Positions 20,552-30,286 of a stretch of 64,000 bases of DNA are shown here, piece after piece. The stretch is from assembly GCF_019457595.1 (NCBI RefSeq), contig NZ_CP080419.1:1674001-1738000 (forward strand), given 5' to 3'. This DNA comes from Shewanella psychrotolerans. Lineage in GTDB: Bacteria; Pseudomonadota; Gammaproteobacteria; Enterobacterales; Shewanellaceae. A program made the translations under genes and the position numbers. The notes under the pieces were generated by a model. That model was not told where the DNA came from and searched no databases. It saw nothing but the letters and a program-made list of their open reading frames with translations. Position 1 is the first letter of the stretch. Each line of letters opens with the position of its first letter.

Positions 20552-21466
20552 TTATTTTAAGCTTTTGAGAGCTTGGCGATTTTTACTTAGTCTACGTGCT
20601 TCTGTTATGACGCAATCTCTTAACGGGTTTTCTCCCGAATCACAGCGCCATACAAATGAAAGATGTCTTTGCATATTGAGCTGAGGTGTTTCAAGGATCA
20701 CCAGTTCACCTGCGGCCACTTCTTTTTCTACATCTAAGAAAGGTAAGCTACTCAAGTATGGTCCGTTCTTAACAAGCGCCTTAAGCAGTGATACATGCTC
20801 ATATTCCTTCCAAACATTAAGCTTTTCGATTACCCCGTGAATAGCACCTTCAAAAATTCGGCGAGTGCCTGCCCCCTGTTCTCGTAACACCCATTTTGCC
20901 TGCTCTAACTGGGACAAACTGGTGGTTTCGTACCGAGCATAAGGGTGGTGAGGGGAGGCGATAACCACTAAATGATCATCTAACCACTGTTCCTGATACA
21001 GCCGGCTATCATCGTTGCGGCCTTCAATAATGCCAAAATCATATTCGTAGTTGAGTAAACCTTCGACGACATTCTCGGTATTTTCAACAGTGAGATCGAT
21101 CCTAAGTTCAGGAAAATCAGTATCGATTTTACTGATAAGTTCGGGGAGTAGGTGCTCAGCCGCTGTTTGACTTGAACATAATCTAAACCGGCCGCTGATA
21201 AGGTGTTGTTCGTGAAGGCCTAATTCTATTTGCTGCGCATCTTGTAATAGCCTTCGCGCTTTTGGGCGTAACCAGTTTCCCCAGTGGCTCAAAGTGAGCC
21301 GATTGCCTTGTCGAATAAAAAGTGGTCTATCGAGTAAGTTCTCGAGTTGTCCTAGTGACATGCTGACTGCCGACTGAGTCATGGAGAGTTTTCTTGCTGC
21401 GGCGCTGACACTTTCTAAGCTGGCTACCGCATCGAAGACCATTATTTGCTTGAGTGAGTATTTCAT
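20552..21466 (-). CDS. LysR-family transcriptional regulator
   Basis: 304 residues with a winged helix-turn-helix at about 1-60 (VAAS...SVSAAARKLSMTQSAVSMSLGQLENLL) and a periplasmic-binding-type effector domain at about 88-295. LysR regulators often act on the divergent neighbour: here yhdT-panF starts 320 bp away on the other strand. It is convergent with focA, which lies downstream. The effector cannot be predicted from sequence; it resembles CbbR/CysB-like small-molecule sensors only generally. Confidence 0.9.
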   Translation of the reverse strand: MKYSLKQIMVFDAVASLESVSAAARKLSMTQSAVSMSLGQLENLLDRPLFIRQGNRLTLSHWGNWLRPKARRLLQDAQQIELGLHEQHLISGRFRLCSSQTAAEHLLPELISKIDTDFPELRIDLTVENTENVVEGLLNYEYDFGIIEGRNDDSRLYQEQWLDDHLVVIASPHHPYARYETTSLSQLEQAKWVLREQGAGTRRIFEGAIHGVIEKLNVWKEYEHVSLLKALVKNGPYLSSLPFLDVEKEVAAGELVILETPQLNMQRHLSFVWRCDSGENPLRDCVITEARRLSKNRQALKSLK

Positions 21467-21786
21467 GACGGCTATTTGCCCCTAACTGAAACTAATATAA
21501 ATTGAAACTATCAATTAAATTGATGGCTCATTGAATTTGATTCTATGACTTGTTAATGGCCTAGACAAGCAAGAGGCTGATTTTAATGGTGGAATATAGA
21601 GGTGGTTCACTCTTTTCGGCTAGCAGTGCGTTTCGTGAACGTTATCGTGATCGTTTTTGGAAATTTATGATGTAAAGATAATGTGTTACAGGTCTTGATA
21701 CTTAAGGCTCAGCTAGTATTGCGCTAGCTCTGACGGCTGCTTTTGTTTAGAATCGATTATCAGTTTCCCTGTTCGTATGACTCTCT

Positions 21787-21978
21787 ATGGCTTCATTGTC
21801 AAAAATGGCATTAGCGCTAACCGGTGGTTATTTCATATTATGGTGTTTAGGTCCGCTACTGCTTACCGATCTCGGTCGTTGGCTTGGTCTGCCTTTGTGG
21901 TTTTGGTTCTCCTGTATCGCTGCCCCTATTCTATTAGTCTTAGGTCTAGCTGTTTTGTTGAGAGGCCAAGATGACTAA
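21787..21978 (+). CDS. yhdT: YhdT (DUF997) small membrane protein
   Basis: A 63-residue protein with two hydrophobic helices (about 8-27 and 37-58), of the DUF997/YhdT family. It overlaps panF by 8 bp, the arrangement seen in E. coli yhdT-panF, and may be a small subunit of the symporter. A second frame starting at 21777 over the same bases is a shadow. Confidence 0.85.
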   Translation: MASLSKMALALTGGYFILWCLGPLLLTDLGRWLGLPLWFWFSCIAAPILLVLGLAVLLRGQDD

Positions 21979-23413
21979 TCTTATTCCTGTCATTGGTTAT
22001 CTGTTATTGAGTCTGATCATCACTCGTTGGTGGAGTCATAGCCAGAGTCAAAAGGGGGATAGGCTATACGATGATAAGGCGAAACGTTTCTTTATTGGTG
22101 GTGCTTTTTTAAATGGTCCTTTGCTCGCGTTAACACTTGTCGCAACATACACCAGCGCCAGCTCTTTTATCGGCGGCCCTGGGGCTGCTTATAAAATGGG
22201 GTTGGGTTGGGTATGGTTAGCGTTAATTCAGGTACCTGTTGCCATTTTAACCTTAGGCGTCTTAGGTCATAAGTTTTTGAGTCAGCGCCATGCGCAACAT
22301 GCCACCTTGATTGAATGGCTCGATGCTCGATATCAAAGTCCGTTACTGAGCCATATTGCGGTGGTAAGTTTAGTGACCGGATTTATAGCGATGATCGCGG
22401 TGCAGTTTATTGGCGGTGCAAGGTTGTTCGCGGGCGTTAGTGGGATCAGCTATGAGTTGGGATTAGCTTTGTTTGTCGTCACGGTGCTTGCCTATACCTT
22501 AACTGGCGGATTCCGCGCGGTAGTGTTAACAGATGCGTTGCAAGGGATAGTGATGCTGTTTGGCTTACTGCTGCTATTTGCCGGGATTTTGTCTCAGGCT
22601 CCCTTAACAGAGCTAATGGATAGCGTTAGCCATTATTCTCCTCAAATGCTCGAGCCGCATGGTGTAAGTGATGCGCTTGGCTGGCCTATGATGCTCTCTT
22701 TTTGGGTGCTGCTCTGTTTTGGTACCATGGGACTGCCGCATACCTTAGTGCGTTTACTCGCTGTAAAAGATCGCAGTGCTTTAAAGCGTGGCATGGTATG
22801 GGGAACCATTATCTGTTTCTTGATGACCTTGTTACCGCACCTTTGTGGTGTTCTTGGTCGGGCGTTTTATCCTGATTTGTTGGTTCCTGATGAGATCATG
22901 CCAAGCTTAATATCAGGCATTTTTCCTCCTTTTTGGGCTGGAGTCCTATTAGCTGCGCCAATAGCCGCAGTAATGTCATCAGTTGATTCCATGTTATTGC
23001 AATCGGCTGTTAGCCTTATTCGCGATGGGGCCGTGAAAAAATGGCCTCGCTTAAGTTCGACCGCGCAGGTTAAATTGACTCGATTTACTATCTTGCTTAT
23101 TACGCTTATTGCTAGTTATTGGGCAATGGATCCACCTGAAATGATTGTTTGGATCAACCTTGCTGCATTTGGGGCGCTTCAGGCCGTGTTTTTGTGGCCG
23201 ATAATCGCGGGTGTGTTTTTACCCAAAGTGAATGGGAAGAGTGCATTAATATCGATGGTAGCAGGGCTTATTAGCTATCTACTGCTGCAATTTGCTGCTC
23301 CCTTTATGTGGCATATCCATCCTATTGTGCCAGCGTTACTGCTGTCATCGTTTGTGATGTTAGTTAGCCATATCTGGCAAACTAGATCGAAGGCCGTGGT
23401 CTCCGAATGCTAA
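21971..23413 (+). CDS. panF: Sodium/pantothenate symporter PanF
   Basis: A 480-residue sodium:solute symporter (SSS family) with about 13 hydrophobic helices. FFIGGAFLNGPLLALTLVATYTSASSFIGGPGAAYKMGLGW near the start and LLAAPIAAVMSSVDSMLLQ (about 333-351, with the Na2-site serines) are characteristic. It imports pantothenate, the CoA precursor. It is translationally coupled to yhdT. In E. coli prmA follows panF; here a YfcC-type carrier does. Confidence 0.93.
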   Translation: MTNLIPVIGYLLLSLIITRWWSHSQSQKGDRLYDDKAKRFFIGGAFLNGPLLALTLVATYTSASSFIGGPGAAYKMGLGWVWLALIQVPVAILTLGVLGHKFLSQRHAQHATLIEWLDARYQSPLLSHIAVVSLVTGFIAMIAVQFIGGARLFAGVSGISYELGLALFVVTVLAYTLTGGFRAVVLTDALQGIVMLFGLLLLFAGILSQAPLTELMDSVSHYSPQMLEPHGVSDALGWPMMLSFWVLLCFGTMGLPHTLVRLLAVKDRSALKRGMVWGTIICFLMTLLPHLCGVLGRAFYPDLLVPDEIMPSLISGIFPPFWAGVLLAAPIAAVMSSVDSMLLQSAVSLIRDGAVKKWPRLSSTAQVKLTRFTILLITLIASYWAMDPPEMIVWINLAAFGALQAVFLWPIIAGVFLPKVNGKSALISMVAGLISYLLLQFAAPFMWHIHPIVPALLLSSFVMLVSHIWQTRSKAVVSEC

Positions 23414-23510
23414 TGCTTGCTATTGCTTGGGTTATTCGCTGATACGCAGTGTAAACCTAGATTGAATTAGTTTATATTTGCGGCCAGATAATCTTTATTC
23501 TGGCCATAAA

Positions 23511-25049
23511 ATGAATTCTAATTCTACACACTCATCAATTGGGTCAACCTCGCCCGTTAACGCCTGGCAGATGCCAGATACTTTAGTCATCATCTTTTTT
23601 GTCGCGTTAGCGGCAATGCTTTTAACCTATATCATCCCTGTTGGCTCATTCGATACCCAAGAGGTTGCTTATGTTAGTGACGGTGTTGAAAAGAGCCGTA
23701 GTGTTGTCGATCCAAGCTCGTTTCGTTATCAAGTTGATGATAGTGGAGCTCCAGTGCTTCAACCTATCTCGCTATTTAACGGCGGAGGGGATGTTGGTTT
23801 TTTTAACTTTGCTTTTGAAGGTTTAGTCTCAGGGTCTAAATGGGGCACGGCCATCGGTGTGATCATGTTTATGTTGGTCATTGGCGGTGCATTTGGCATC
23901 GTTATGGAAACAGGCACTATCGATAACGGCATTTTACGCCTAATAGATAAGACACAGGGCAATGAAGGTCTATTTATCCCCGCACTATTTACATTGTTTT
24001 CTCTTGGTGGCGCCGTTTTTGGTATGGGGGAAGAGGCGATAGCCTTTGCCATTATCATTTGTCCTTTGATGATACGCCTTGGCTTTGACGGTATTACCAC
24101 TGTGATGGTGACATACGTTGCGACACAGGTCGGCTTTGCCAGTTCATGGATGAACCCGTTTAGTGTTGCTATCGCGCAGGGTATCGCTGGTGTTCCTGTG
24201 CTTTCTGGGGCGGGCGTTCGGGGCGTGATGTGGGCTGGATTTACCCTGATGGGGATTATCTTCACCATGAGATATGGCGCGAAAATCCGAGCAACGCCTT
24301 CATTATCTTATAGCTATAACAGTGATCAGTATTTTAGAGACCATCAAGCTAGCGCCAGCTTAGAGAGCCGATTTAATCTCGGTGATATCTTAGTGCTACT
24401 CACTATATTGCTCACCGTCATTTGGGTCATTTGGGGCGTCGTTGCCAATGCTTGGTTTATTCCTGAGATAGCGAGTCAATTTTTTACCATGGGGATAGTC
24501 GTTGGCATTATTGCAGTGGTGTTTAAGCTTAATAATATGACGGTCAATCGTCTTGCAACAAGCTTTAAGCAAGGTGCTGCAACTATGCTAGAACCTGCAA
24601 TCTTAGTGGGTTGTGCTTCTGGCATCTTAATTTTGTTAGGTGGTGGTGATCCCACTCAACCCAGTGTATTAAATACCCTACTCAGTAGCGCAGGCGGTAT
24701 CATTGGTGAGTTGCCTGCGGCGTTTTCTGCTTGGTTTATGTTGTTGTTTCAATCTATATTTAATTTCTTTGTGACTTCGGGTTCAGGTCAGGCCGCATTA
24801 ACTATGCCTTTGATGTCACCGCTTGCCGATATTGTTGGCGTGAGTCGTCAAGTGGCGGTATTGGCGTTTCAGTTGGGCGATGGTTTTACTAATATCTTAG
24901 TGCCGACCTCGGCGTCATTGATGGCGACATTAGGTGTATGCAGAGTCGATTGGGGCGTATGGCTTAAGTTTATCTGGCGCTTTATGCTGGCACTGTTTGT
25001 GGTCTCGAGTATCGTGGTGGTCGCTGCTCATTATTTTGGTTTTGTTTAA
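23511..25049 (+). CDS. YfcC-family carrier (DcuC/ArcD-like)
   Basis: A 512-residue inner-membrane protein with about 12 helices of the YfcC family. Characteristic stretches are MPDTLVIIFFVALAAMLLTYIIPVGSF, GGAFGIVMETGTIDNGILRLI, GMGEEAIAFAIIICPLM and the FFVTSGSGQAALTMPLM hairpin. I chose the ATG at 23511 (MNSNSTHSS) over an in-frame TTG 11 codons upstream. Proposed substrates for the family are dicarboxylates or basic amino acids/peptides; none is proven here. A terminator lies between it and the convergent TonB receptor gene. Confidence 0.85.
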   Translation: MNSNSTHSSIGSTSPVNAWQMPDTLVIIFFVALAAMLLTYIIPVGSFDTQEVAYVSDGVEKSRSVVDPSSFRYQVDDSGAPVLQPISLFNGGGDVGFFNFAFEGLVSGSKWGTAIGVIMFMLVIGGAFGIVMETGTIDNGILRLIDKTQGNEGLFIPALFTLFSLGGAVFGMGEEAIAFAIIICPLMIRLGFDGITTVMVTYVATQVGFASSWMNPFSVAIAQGIAGVPVLSGAGVRGVMWAGFTLMGIIFTMRYGAKIRATPSLSYSYNSDQYFRDHQASASLESRFNLGDILVLLTILLTVIWVIWGVVANAWFIPEIASQFFTMGIVVGIIAVVFKLNNMTVNRLATSFKQGAATMLEPAILVGCASGILILLGGGDPTQPSVLNTLLSSAGGIIGELPAAFSAWFMLLFQSIFNFFVTSGSGQAALTMPLMSPLADIVGVSRQVAVLAFQLGDGFTNILVPTSASLMATLGVCRVDWGVWLKFIWRFMLALFVVSSIVVVAAHYFGFV

Positions 25050-25104
25050 TTATCTTGGCTTTGTGTAATGCTTTTTTGCTTTTAGTTTAGGAAACCACGC
25101 AATA

Positions 25105-25131
25105 AAAAACGGCATCCGAGGATGCCGTTTT
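25105..25131. terminator. Bidirectional terminator between the YfcC-type and TonB-receptor genes
   Basis: ACGGCATCC / GGATGCCGT stem with a GA loop, A run on the left and T run on the right, so it can stop transcription from both convergent genes. Confidence 0.88.
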
Positions 25132-25151
25132 GTCGTTGAAGAGCGAATAAT

Positions 25152-27860
25152 TTAGAACTTCACTTCACCTTCGATGAACCACTCACGACCGCGTGCGTTG
25201 TACGCTGAACGTGGGTAGTGTGGCCAAGAAGTATCGGTTGGGTCGAAGTTAGGACCTTGATCAAACAGGTTAACTACACCAGCCTTTAGCTTGAAAGTAT
25301 CATTGAAAGTGTAACCTGCAGTTAGGTTCCACTTGGTTTGAGAAGCGACTTCATGTGCGCTTTCATCAAACACTTCGTGATCTTCTAGTGCAGCTTCCTT
25401 AAATGTCTTATATTCGATACCATGCATACGAGCTGTGTGGTAGGCACCCAATGTCGCTTCGAAGTCTTCGATAAAGTAACCTAGTACCAGATTCGCGCGG
25501 TACTGTGGTAGGCCACCGTTATCAATATCATCTTCAACTGGATCTGTTGGTGATAGTTGGAACTCTGACAACAGAATGTAAGTACCGTTGAAGTTCAGTT
25601 TTAGCTCACCGAAGTTGTTAAGATCCCAGTTGTAGCCAGCAGTGATATCTAGACCACGTACTTTTTGGTAAGCGAGGTTTTGTGCTACATCATTAATGTG
25701 AGTGATTTTACCTGATGCGTCACGAGTGATCATGTCTTCATACTGCTCATATTCACGAGCAGCTTTACTAGCACCGATATCGCTAACCATGTCATCGAGT
25801 TTCCACTCCCATAGGTCGATCGAAGCATTTAGTGAATCACTTCCCCAAACCGCACCAATGTTAGCTGTGTAACCAGTCTCTGGTTCCAGATCTTTGTTAG
25901 AGCCCGTTGTGGTGTCAATATGAAGTTCTTTACACACTTCATTTAGTGCTGGGTTATTGTCGTAAGCTGTACCTGGGACTCCACCAAGAGCTGTACATTG
26001 CTTAAAGTCAATAACTGTTGAGAAGCCTTTGGTTGCATCACCGTAAACACGATGCATATCAGGAGCACGGAATACAGAACTTACAGAACCACGAACCAAT
26101 AGCTCGTCAAGAGGACGGTATTCAACGGTTAACTGTGGTGAAACGTTACCACCAAAGTCGTCATATCGGTCGTAACGAACTGCAGCATTAACCGTTACTT
26201 GATCGAGTACTGGCATACTTAATTCAGCATAAGTTGCCCAGTATGAACGTTCGCCAGCGCCAGATGAACCACCAGTTGTTAAGATGTTACCTTTCTTAGA
26301 CTCTGAGTCGGTATTCGTCTCGTAATCCTGTTTTGTGTACTCGGCACCAAAAGCGAACTGTGCTTCACCGCCTTGCATCTGAAATGCTGCGCCTGAGATA
26401 TTAGCTTGTACGTTCTTTTGTGTTGATTGTGCTTTTTCAAATGGAGAGTAAGAAGCTTGCTCTACATCTTCAGCACTCATGTTTTTAAGTAAAGAGTTGC
26501 CGTTTGCACCGTCTGTAATGTAATCGAACATGCCACCAATAGTTGCATAGCCACTACGGAATACATCAACGTTAGTGCGACCGTAGTTCACAGAAGCATC
26601 CCAGCTGTACTCATCTGCGACAGTGCCTTCAAAGCCAGCGGTGAAGAAGTAGTTACGAGTCTTGGTTTCGCCTGCGCGGTTGCTGAACTCGTGTAGACGA
26701 CGCACGTAGTAGTAGTCGCCATCTTCTGCGTTGGCAAAGTCACCGCCTAGGGCAGTCGTCTTGTCGTTGAAAGTCTTGCTTAGATTGCCATTACTTACGG
26801 TAACGCCGTTGCCTGCGACTGTGATATCGTAGTCATTGATAGCCATAGGCTCGATGTTGGTGGTTGATTTCGCTTCGGCGAAGTCTAGGCGACCTACGAA
26901 GCTAACGTCATCAGCCAACTCATAGTTGAAATTAGTAGAGCTGATGAAACGTGAACTCTTAGGTTGAAGGTCGCGCCACTCAGAGCGGTCAAAACCACAA
27001 GTTGAGCCAGTCCAAAGGAATCCACCAGCTGTACACTCTTCAGGGGTTAGTTTGCGTTGACCAACTGGAATGGTTTCATCTTCCCTAGCAACCGCAGCGA
27101 TACGTGCACCATATGAACTGTACGACGAAAACTCACTGTGAGGCACTTTGTCTGTGTGCAGACCAAAGTTCTTACGATCGGTTGCATTGAGTCGCTCGTT
27201 ATCGGTGAACTCGATAAATGTAGATACATTACCTCGATCAGAAGATGTACCTAGTGATAATGCAATACGATCACTGCCGCCGCCCCCATTGGTGGTGTCA
27301 CCATGACGGTATTTTATGGCTGCACCTTCAAAGTCTTTTTTCAGGACAATGTTGATCACGCCGCCAACAGCGTCGGCACCGTAAATCGCGGAGCCACCAG
27401 ATTGAAGAATCTCAATACGCTGCACAGCTTCCATCGGTAGGTTGGCAGTATCGACGAAGTTGTCTGTACCACCTGATGGCTTTGGATATTGGTTTAGACG
27501 CTTACCATTGATCAGCGTTAATGTACGGTTAGCCCCCGCACCACGTAAGCTGATTGAAGAGGCGGCAGGCGTGAAGCCGTGAACAGACTGCGTAGTCATT
27601 GCGCCAGTCGTCGAAGTTAAGCTTTCTAATGCGTCTTGAACGTTGGTGAAGCCTTGCTTCGCCATATCATCAGCACTCATTACTGTAACGGGTGTTGCTG
27701 TTTCCATATCGGTACGTTTAATACGCGAACCAGTTACTTCAATACGTTCAACTTTATCTTCATCCGCAGCGTAAACTGCTGGTGCACTTAATACGGCAGT
27801 AGCTGCACCACCAATTAACGCAAAGCGCACAGCTTTGGCCAATATAGAATTTGGCTGCAT
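25152..27860 (-). CDS. TonB-dependent outer-membrane receptor
   Basis: 902 residues: signal peptide to about A31 (VYAADEDK), a TonB box-like segment VERIEVTGSRIKRTDMETATPVTV, the plug domain (about 45-175, with SLRGAGANRTLTLINGKRL and GSAIYGADAVGGVINIV), then a 22-strand beta barrel ending in a terminal Phe (FIEGEVKF). Receptors with this TGSRI start are abundant in Shewanella and related genera and often take up peptides, glycans or siderophores; the ligand is unknown. GGGAG precedes the ATG. The upstream region is unusually homopolymer-rich. Confidence 0.92.
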   Translation of the reverse strand: MQPNSILAKAVRFALIGGAATAVLSAPAVYAADEDKVERIEVTGSRIKRTDMETATPVTVMSADDMAKQGFTNVQDALESLTSTTGAMTTQSVHGFTPAASSISLRGAGANRTLTLINGKRLNQYPKPSGGTDNFVDTANLPMEAVQRIEILQSGGSAIYGADAVGGVINIVLKKDFEGAAIKYRHGDTTNGGGGSDRIALSLGTSSDRGNVSTFIEFTDNERLNATDRKNFGLHTDKVPHSEFSSYSSYGARIAAVAREDETIPVGQRKLTPEECTAGGFLWTGSTCGFDRSEWRDLQPKSSRFISSTNFNYELADDVSFVGRLDFAEAKSTTNIEPMAINDYDITVAGNGVTVSNGNLSKTFNDKTTALGGDFANAEDGDYYYVRRLHEFSNRAGETKTRNYFFTAGFEGTVADEYSWDASVNYGRTNVDVFRSGYATIGGMFDYITDGANGNSLLKNMSAEDVEQASYSPFEKAQSTQKNVQANISGAAFQMQGGEAQFAFGAEYTKQDYETNTDSESKKGNILTTGGSSGAGERSYWATYAELSMPVLDQVTVNAAVRYDRYDDFGGNVSPQLTVEYRPLDELLVRGSVSSVFRAPDMHRVYGDATKGFSTVIDFKQCTALGGVPGTAYDNNPALNEVCKELHIDTTTGSNKDLEPETGYTANIGAVWGSDSLNASIDLWEWKLDDMVSDIGASKAAREYEQYEDMITRDASGKITHINDVAQNLAYQKVRGLDITAGYNWDLNNFGELKLNFNGTYILLSEFQLSPTDPVEDDIDNGGLPQYRANLVLGYFIEDFEATLGAYHTARMHGIEYKTFKEAALEDHEVFDESAHEVASQTKWNLTAGYTFNDTFKLKAGVVNLFDQGPNFDPTDTSWPHYPRSAYNARGREWFIEGEVKF

Positions 27861-28069
27861 TTTTTTCTCCCTGAGACTTATTTTGTTTTTGATTTAATAT
27901 TGATTAGTAAAAACTTCTCAAATATATACTTATATTGAAATGTCTTTACTTCGTCATTGATATAATCATAGCGAGATAACAACTGCAACATCCTCGCCAC
28001 AGGTGAAACTCCAGGTAAACGGTTGTTTATTTTATCTTTATATTAACAATCCGCCAACATTGTCGGGCC

Positions 28070-28240
28070 GGTTGTTGTTTTTTTCGCCTCGATTTGTTTG
28101 TGGCACCGGCTTATTGTTTTTTATTTTGGTTGCTTGTGTTTTTTTGTGTTCCTTTTTGTTGTTTTTGTGTTTTATTTTATTTTTATTATTGTTGTTTTTT
28201 GGTTTTTTAAATGGTTTGTATGTTATTTAAAAATAATCAT
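28070..28240. other. T-rich tract upstream of the TonB-receptor gene
   Basis: About 170 bases dominated by T runs broken by G (TTGTTGTTTTTGTG and similar) on the + strand, so A-rich on the receptor's strand. A 75-codon frame across it encodes almost only Phe, Leu, Val and Cys and is not credible. It may be an intrinsically bent, AT-rich upstream element bound by H-NS-like proteins, or decayed sequence. From 28241 to 28500 I see nothing further. Confidence 0.5.
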
Positions 28241-28503
28241 TAAAATTTGAAAAATATTGTGGAATTAGGTTATTTGTGAGCATTGTCTCGGTGATGTTTG
28301 CTCGTTATTCATTGGAGGGTAGGTTGTTTTTATTAACAACTCGGTATCATTTGGTCGTATTTATCTTGATTTTTTGTCATTTATAATCAAATTCAACCTC
28401 GGAAGTAGGGATTATTTGACCTCTTTTTGTTGTTTATTTCGTTGTTCATGGGCTGGTTTGGTAATGTGAAACTGTGAAAACGACGGTTTAATTTATTAGC
28501 CCT

Positions 28504-28528
28504 AAACCACCAACTTCAGTCGGTGGTT
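28504..28528 (+). mobile_element. IS200/IS605-like end hairpin (relic)
   Basis: ACCACC-a-ACT-tc-AGT-c-GGTGGT folds as an imperfect hairpin of the type CCACCGACTTTAGTCGGTGG found at the ends of IS200/IS605-family elements. No TnpA or TnpB reading frame is left nearby, so only an end remains. Bases 28529-28738 after it show no gene. Confidence 0.5.
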
Positions 28529-28738
28529 ATTATCGCTTTGGGCTTGCTTGTAATGAGCATCTAGAGGACAGGCTGTTACCCATCGAATTGGGCTTTAGGA
28601 GCTTTTTCTCAACGCCATAAGCAGACTAAATCACAACAAAAACAGGCAAGGTGTAGTGATGTGATGGACGACTCAGTACTTAAGCTTGCAGTATTATGCC
28701 AAGCTTGAAGCTGACAAATAGTTTAAGAAGTGTTCATC

Positions 28739-29130
28739 ATGAAGATTAAAGTTATTGGTAAACACCTACGTGCAGGCGTTGTGGTCAATGACCAATTTGA
28801 AGCAAGTTTCGAAGGCGTGCCTCAAGGCGTCCCACTCTCACCATTACTTTCTAACATTATGTTGATCATATGGATAAAGAGGTTAGAAGCCAGGGGAGGC
28901 ATAAATTCGCTCGCTACGCGGACGATTTTATCATTTTGGTCAAGTCTCAACGGGCCAGTGAACCGGTACTCAAGAGCATTAATCAATATCTTACCACTAA
29001 GCTAAAACTGGTTGTTAATGTACAGAAAAGCCAAATGGATAAGGTAGGTCAAAGCAAGCTTCTTGGATTTACCTTTAACCGAGGCAAGATTCAGTGGCGC
29101 GCTAAGAGATTACACATTTTCAAACAATAA
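28739..29130 (+). pseudogene. Group II intron reverse transcriptase/maturase fragment
   Basis: Two overlapping frames together read as the core of a group II intron RT: EGVPQGVPLSPLLSNIML, then (in the next frame) DKEVRSQGRHKFARYADDFIILVKS with the YADD catalytic motif, then KLLGFTFNRGKIQW. A one-base loss near 28868 (TTGATCAT where TTGGATCAT would restore the frame) breaks the gene. The N-terminal RT blocks, the maturase X domain and the ribozyme domains V/VI are missing. It is a dead relic next to the prophage boundary. Confidence 0.85.
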
Positions 29131-29460
29131 ATGAGGCGTCCATACATGACATAGTGAATTTGGTTCCCTTCGAGGGGGCCTTTTACAAAGCCACTTTTTT
29201 CAGAAGGGGCTCTTTACTGTCGACTATAGAGCTAAAAGTCTAAACCATATAAGGATGGTTTTTGTAACCAGTCATTAGGTATGGCAAGTAAGGTGATAAA
29301 CCGAGAATAGGTGAGATCTAATAGGATCTAATGGGAAAGCCTTTGGTGGTGGGCTTTGAGTGGATTGCTGCTCAGATTGAGTTTGGATATTGCTGAGTCA
29401 GCTATTTTGGCAAACTTGAGCTGATGATTGCTTTAGGTCGGTTGCTTTGGCAAATAGAAA
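29131..29460. other. Unresolved left boundary of the prophage
   Basis: No gene is seen. The left end of a Mu-like element (5'-TG, with several transposase sites) should lie here, between the intron relic and the repressor. I cannot fix it: TTTGG-containing 9-mers recur (TTTGGCAAA at 29406 and 29446; TTTGG near 29342 and 29382, 40 bp apart in pairs), which might be transposase end sites, but the match is too short to be sure. Confidence 0.35.
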
Positions 29461-29493
29461 TAAGGGCCGCAATCTGGAGATTAACAGCCCTTT
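29461..29493 (-). terminator. Probable terminator of the repressor gene
   Basis: Leftward, AAGGGC pairs with GCCCTT and an inner AATCT/AGATT stem lies between them, followed by ATTTCTATTT. It begins 10 bp past the repressor stop. Confidence 0.55.
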
Positions 29494-29502
29494 AAACCTC
29501 AT

Positions 29503-30213
29503 TTAATACAGGTCTTTGCCTATCCAAACAACTTTGCCAATGATATGGAGTTTTTCTATTTCGTTAGCTTTCACTACCTGGTCTTCATATTCCTTATTAT
29601 CGCTAATAAGAAGGATATCGCCGTCGAAACGCTTCTGTAAGCGTTTGGCGTACAGCTCATCACCAAAGCGCAACACAAAGATGCTGCCGTCAGTTAGCTT
29701 GGTATCTGCAGTGTTCACAAGCAAAGTGTTATTGCCGTGGATCGTTGGCTCCATTGAATCACCGGATGCAAAAACAACTGCCAGGCTATCTGCTTCAAAA
29801 CCTCTGAACTTTAACCATTTGCTCCTAAATGCTAAGTGACGCTTAATTTGCTCATCAGGGCAAAGTTTCCCATGCCCTGTGCTTACAGCCACATGATAGC
29901 CAGGGATAAGAACAAACTCTTCATTAAACTCACTAATGGCAATGGCATTATTACTGCCTGAGTCAGTAACAGGCAGGGCTTCTTCGCCTGTAAGTAACCA
30001 ATCCAAAGAAACGTTAGCTTGCTTAGCCATCAGTATGGCTTTATCAATTTGCGGCAGGGATACACCTTTCAAATACTTCCGCAATGCACCTTCAGATATA
30101 TCAATAGCATTAGCAAAAGCGCGTACGCTTGTGCTGCCTATAGCAATTTCTAATCTTTCAGCAAACGTTTCCTTTCCATTTGTCGGAAAAGCAACACTGT
30201 TGTCATTTTTCAT
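29503..30213 (-). CDS. Prophage repressor, HTH plus S24 (LexA/CI-like) peptidase
   Basis: 236 residues: helix-turn-helix at about 16-76 (SVRAFANAIDISEGALRKYLKG), then an S24 domain at about 100-230 with nucleophile S153 (GDSMEPT) and general base K190 (LYAKRL). Such repressors self-cleave when RecA is activated by DNA damage. The expected cleavage pair Ala-Gly is Thr112-Gly113 here (VSTGHG), which may slow cleavage. Mu's own repressor has no protease, so induction should differ from Mu. The gene reads leftward from the operator region at 30.3 kb. Confidence 0.92.
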   Translation of the reverse strand: MKNDNSVAFPTNGKETFAERLEIAIGSTSVRAFANAIDISEGALRKYLKGVSLPQIDKAILMAKQANVSLDWLLTGEEALPVTDSGSNNAIAISEFNEEFVLIPGYHVAVSTGHGKLCPDEQIKRHLAFRSKWLKFRGFEADSLAVVFASGDSMEPTIHGNNTLLVNTADTKLTDGSIFVLRFGDELYAKRLQKRFDGDILLISDNKEYEDQVVKANEIEKLHIIGKVVWIGKDLY

Positions 30214-30286
30214 TCGTCGTTTCTTTCTTAGTTATGCTGCTGAATTTAAATGTAAAAGCCTGTAATCCGCCACGCGTGTAAAACAA

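Noticed and set aside
28003..28230. 75-codon rightward frame in the T-rich tract
   Set aside because: It encodes almost only Phe, Leu, Val and Cys because of T runs and has no ribosome site.
29342..29454. Recurring TTTGG elements as MuA end-binding sites
   Set aside because: Matches are too short and no 5'-TG end with a target duplication could be fixed without the right end of the prophage.
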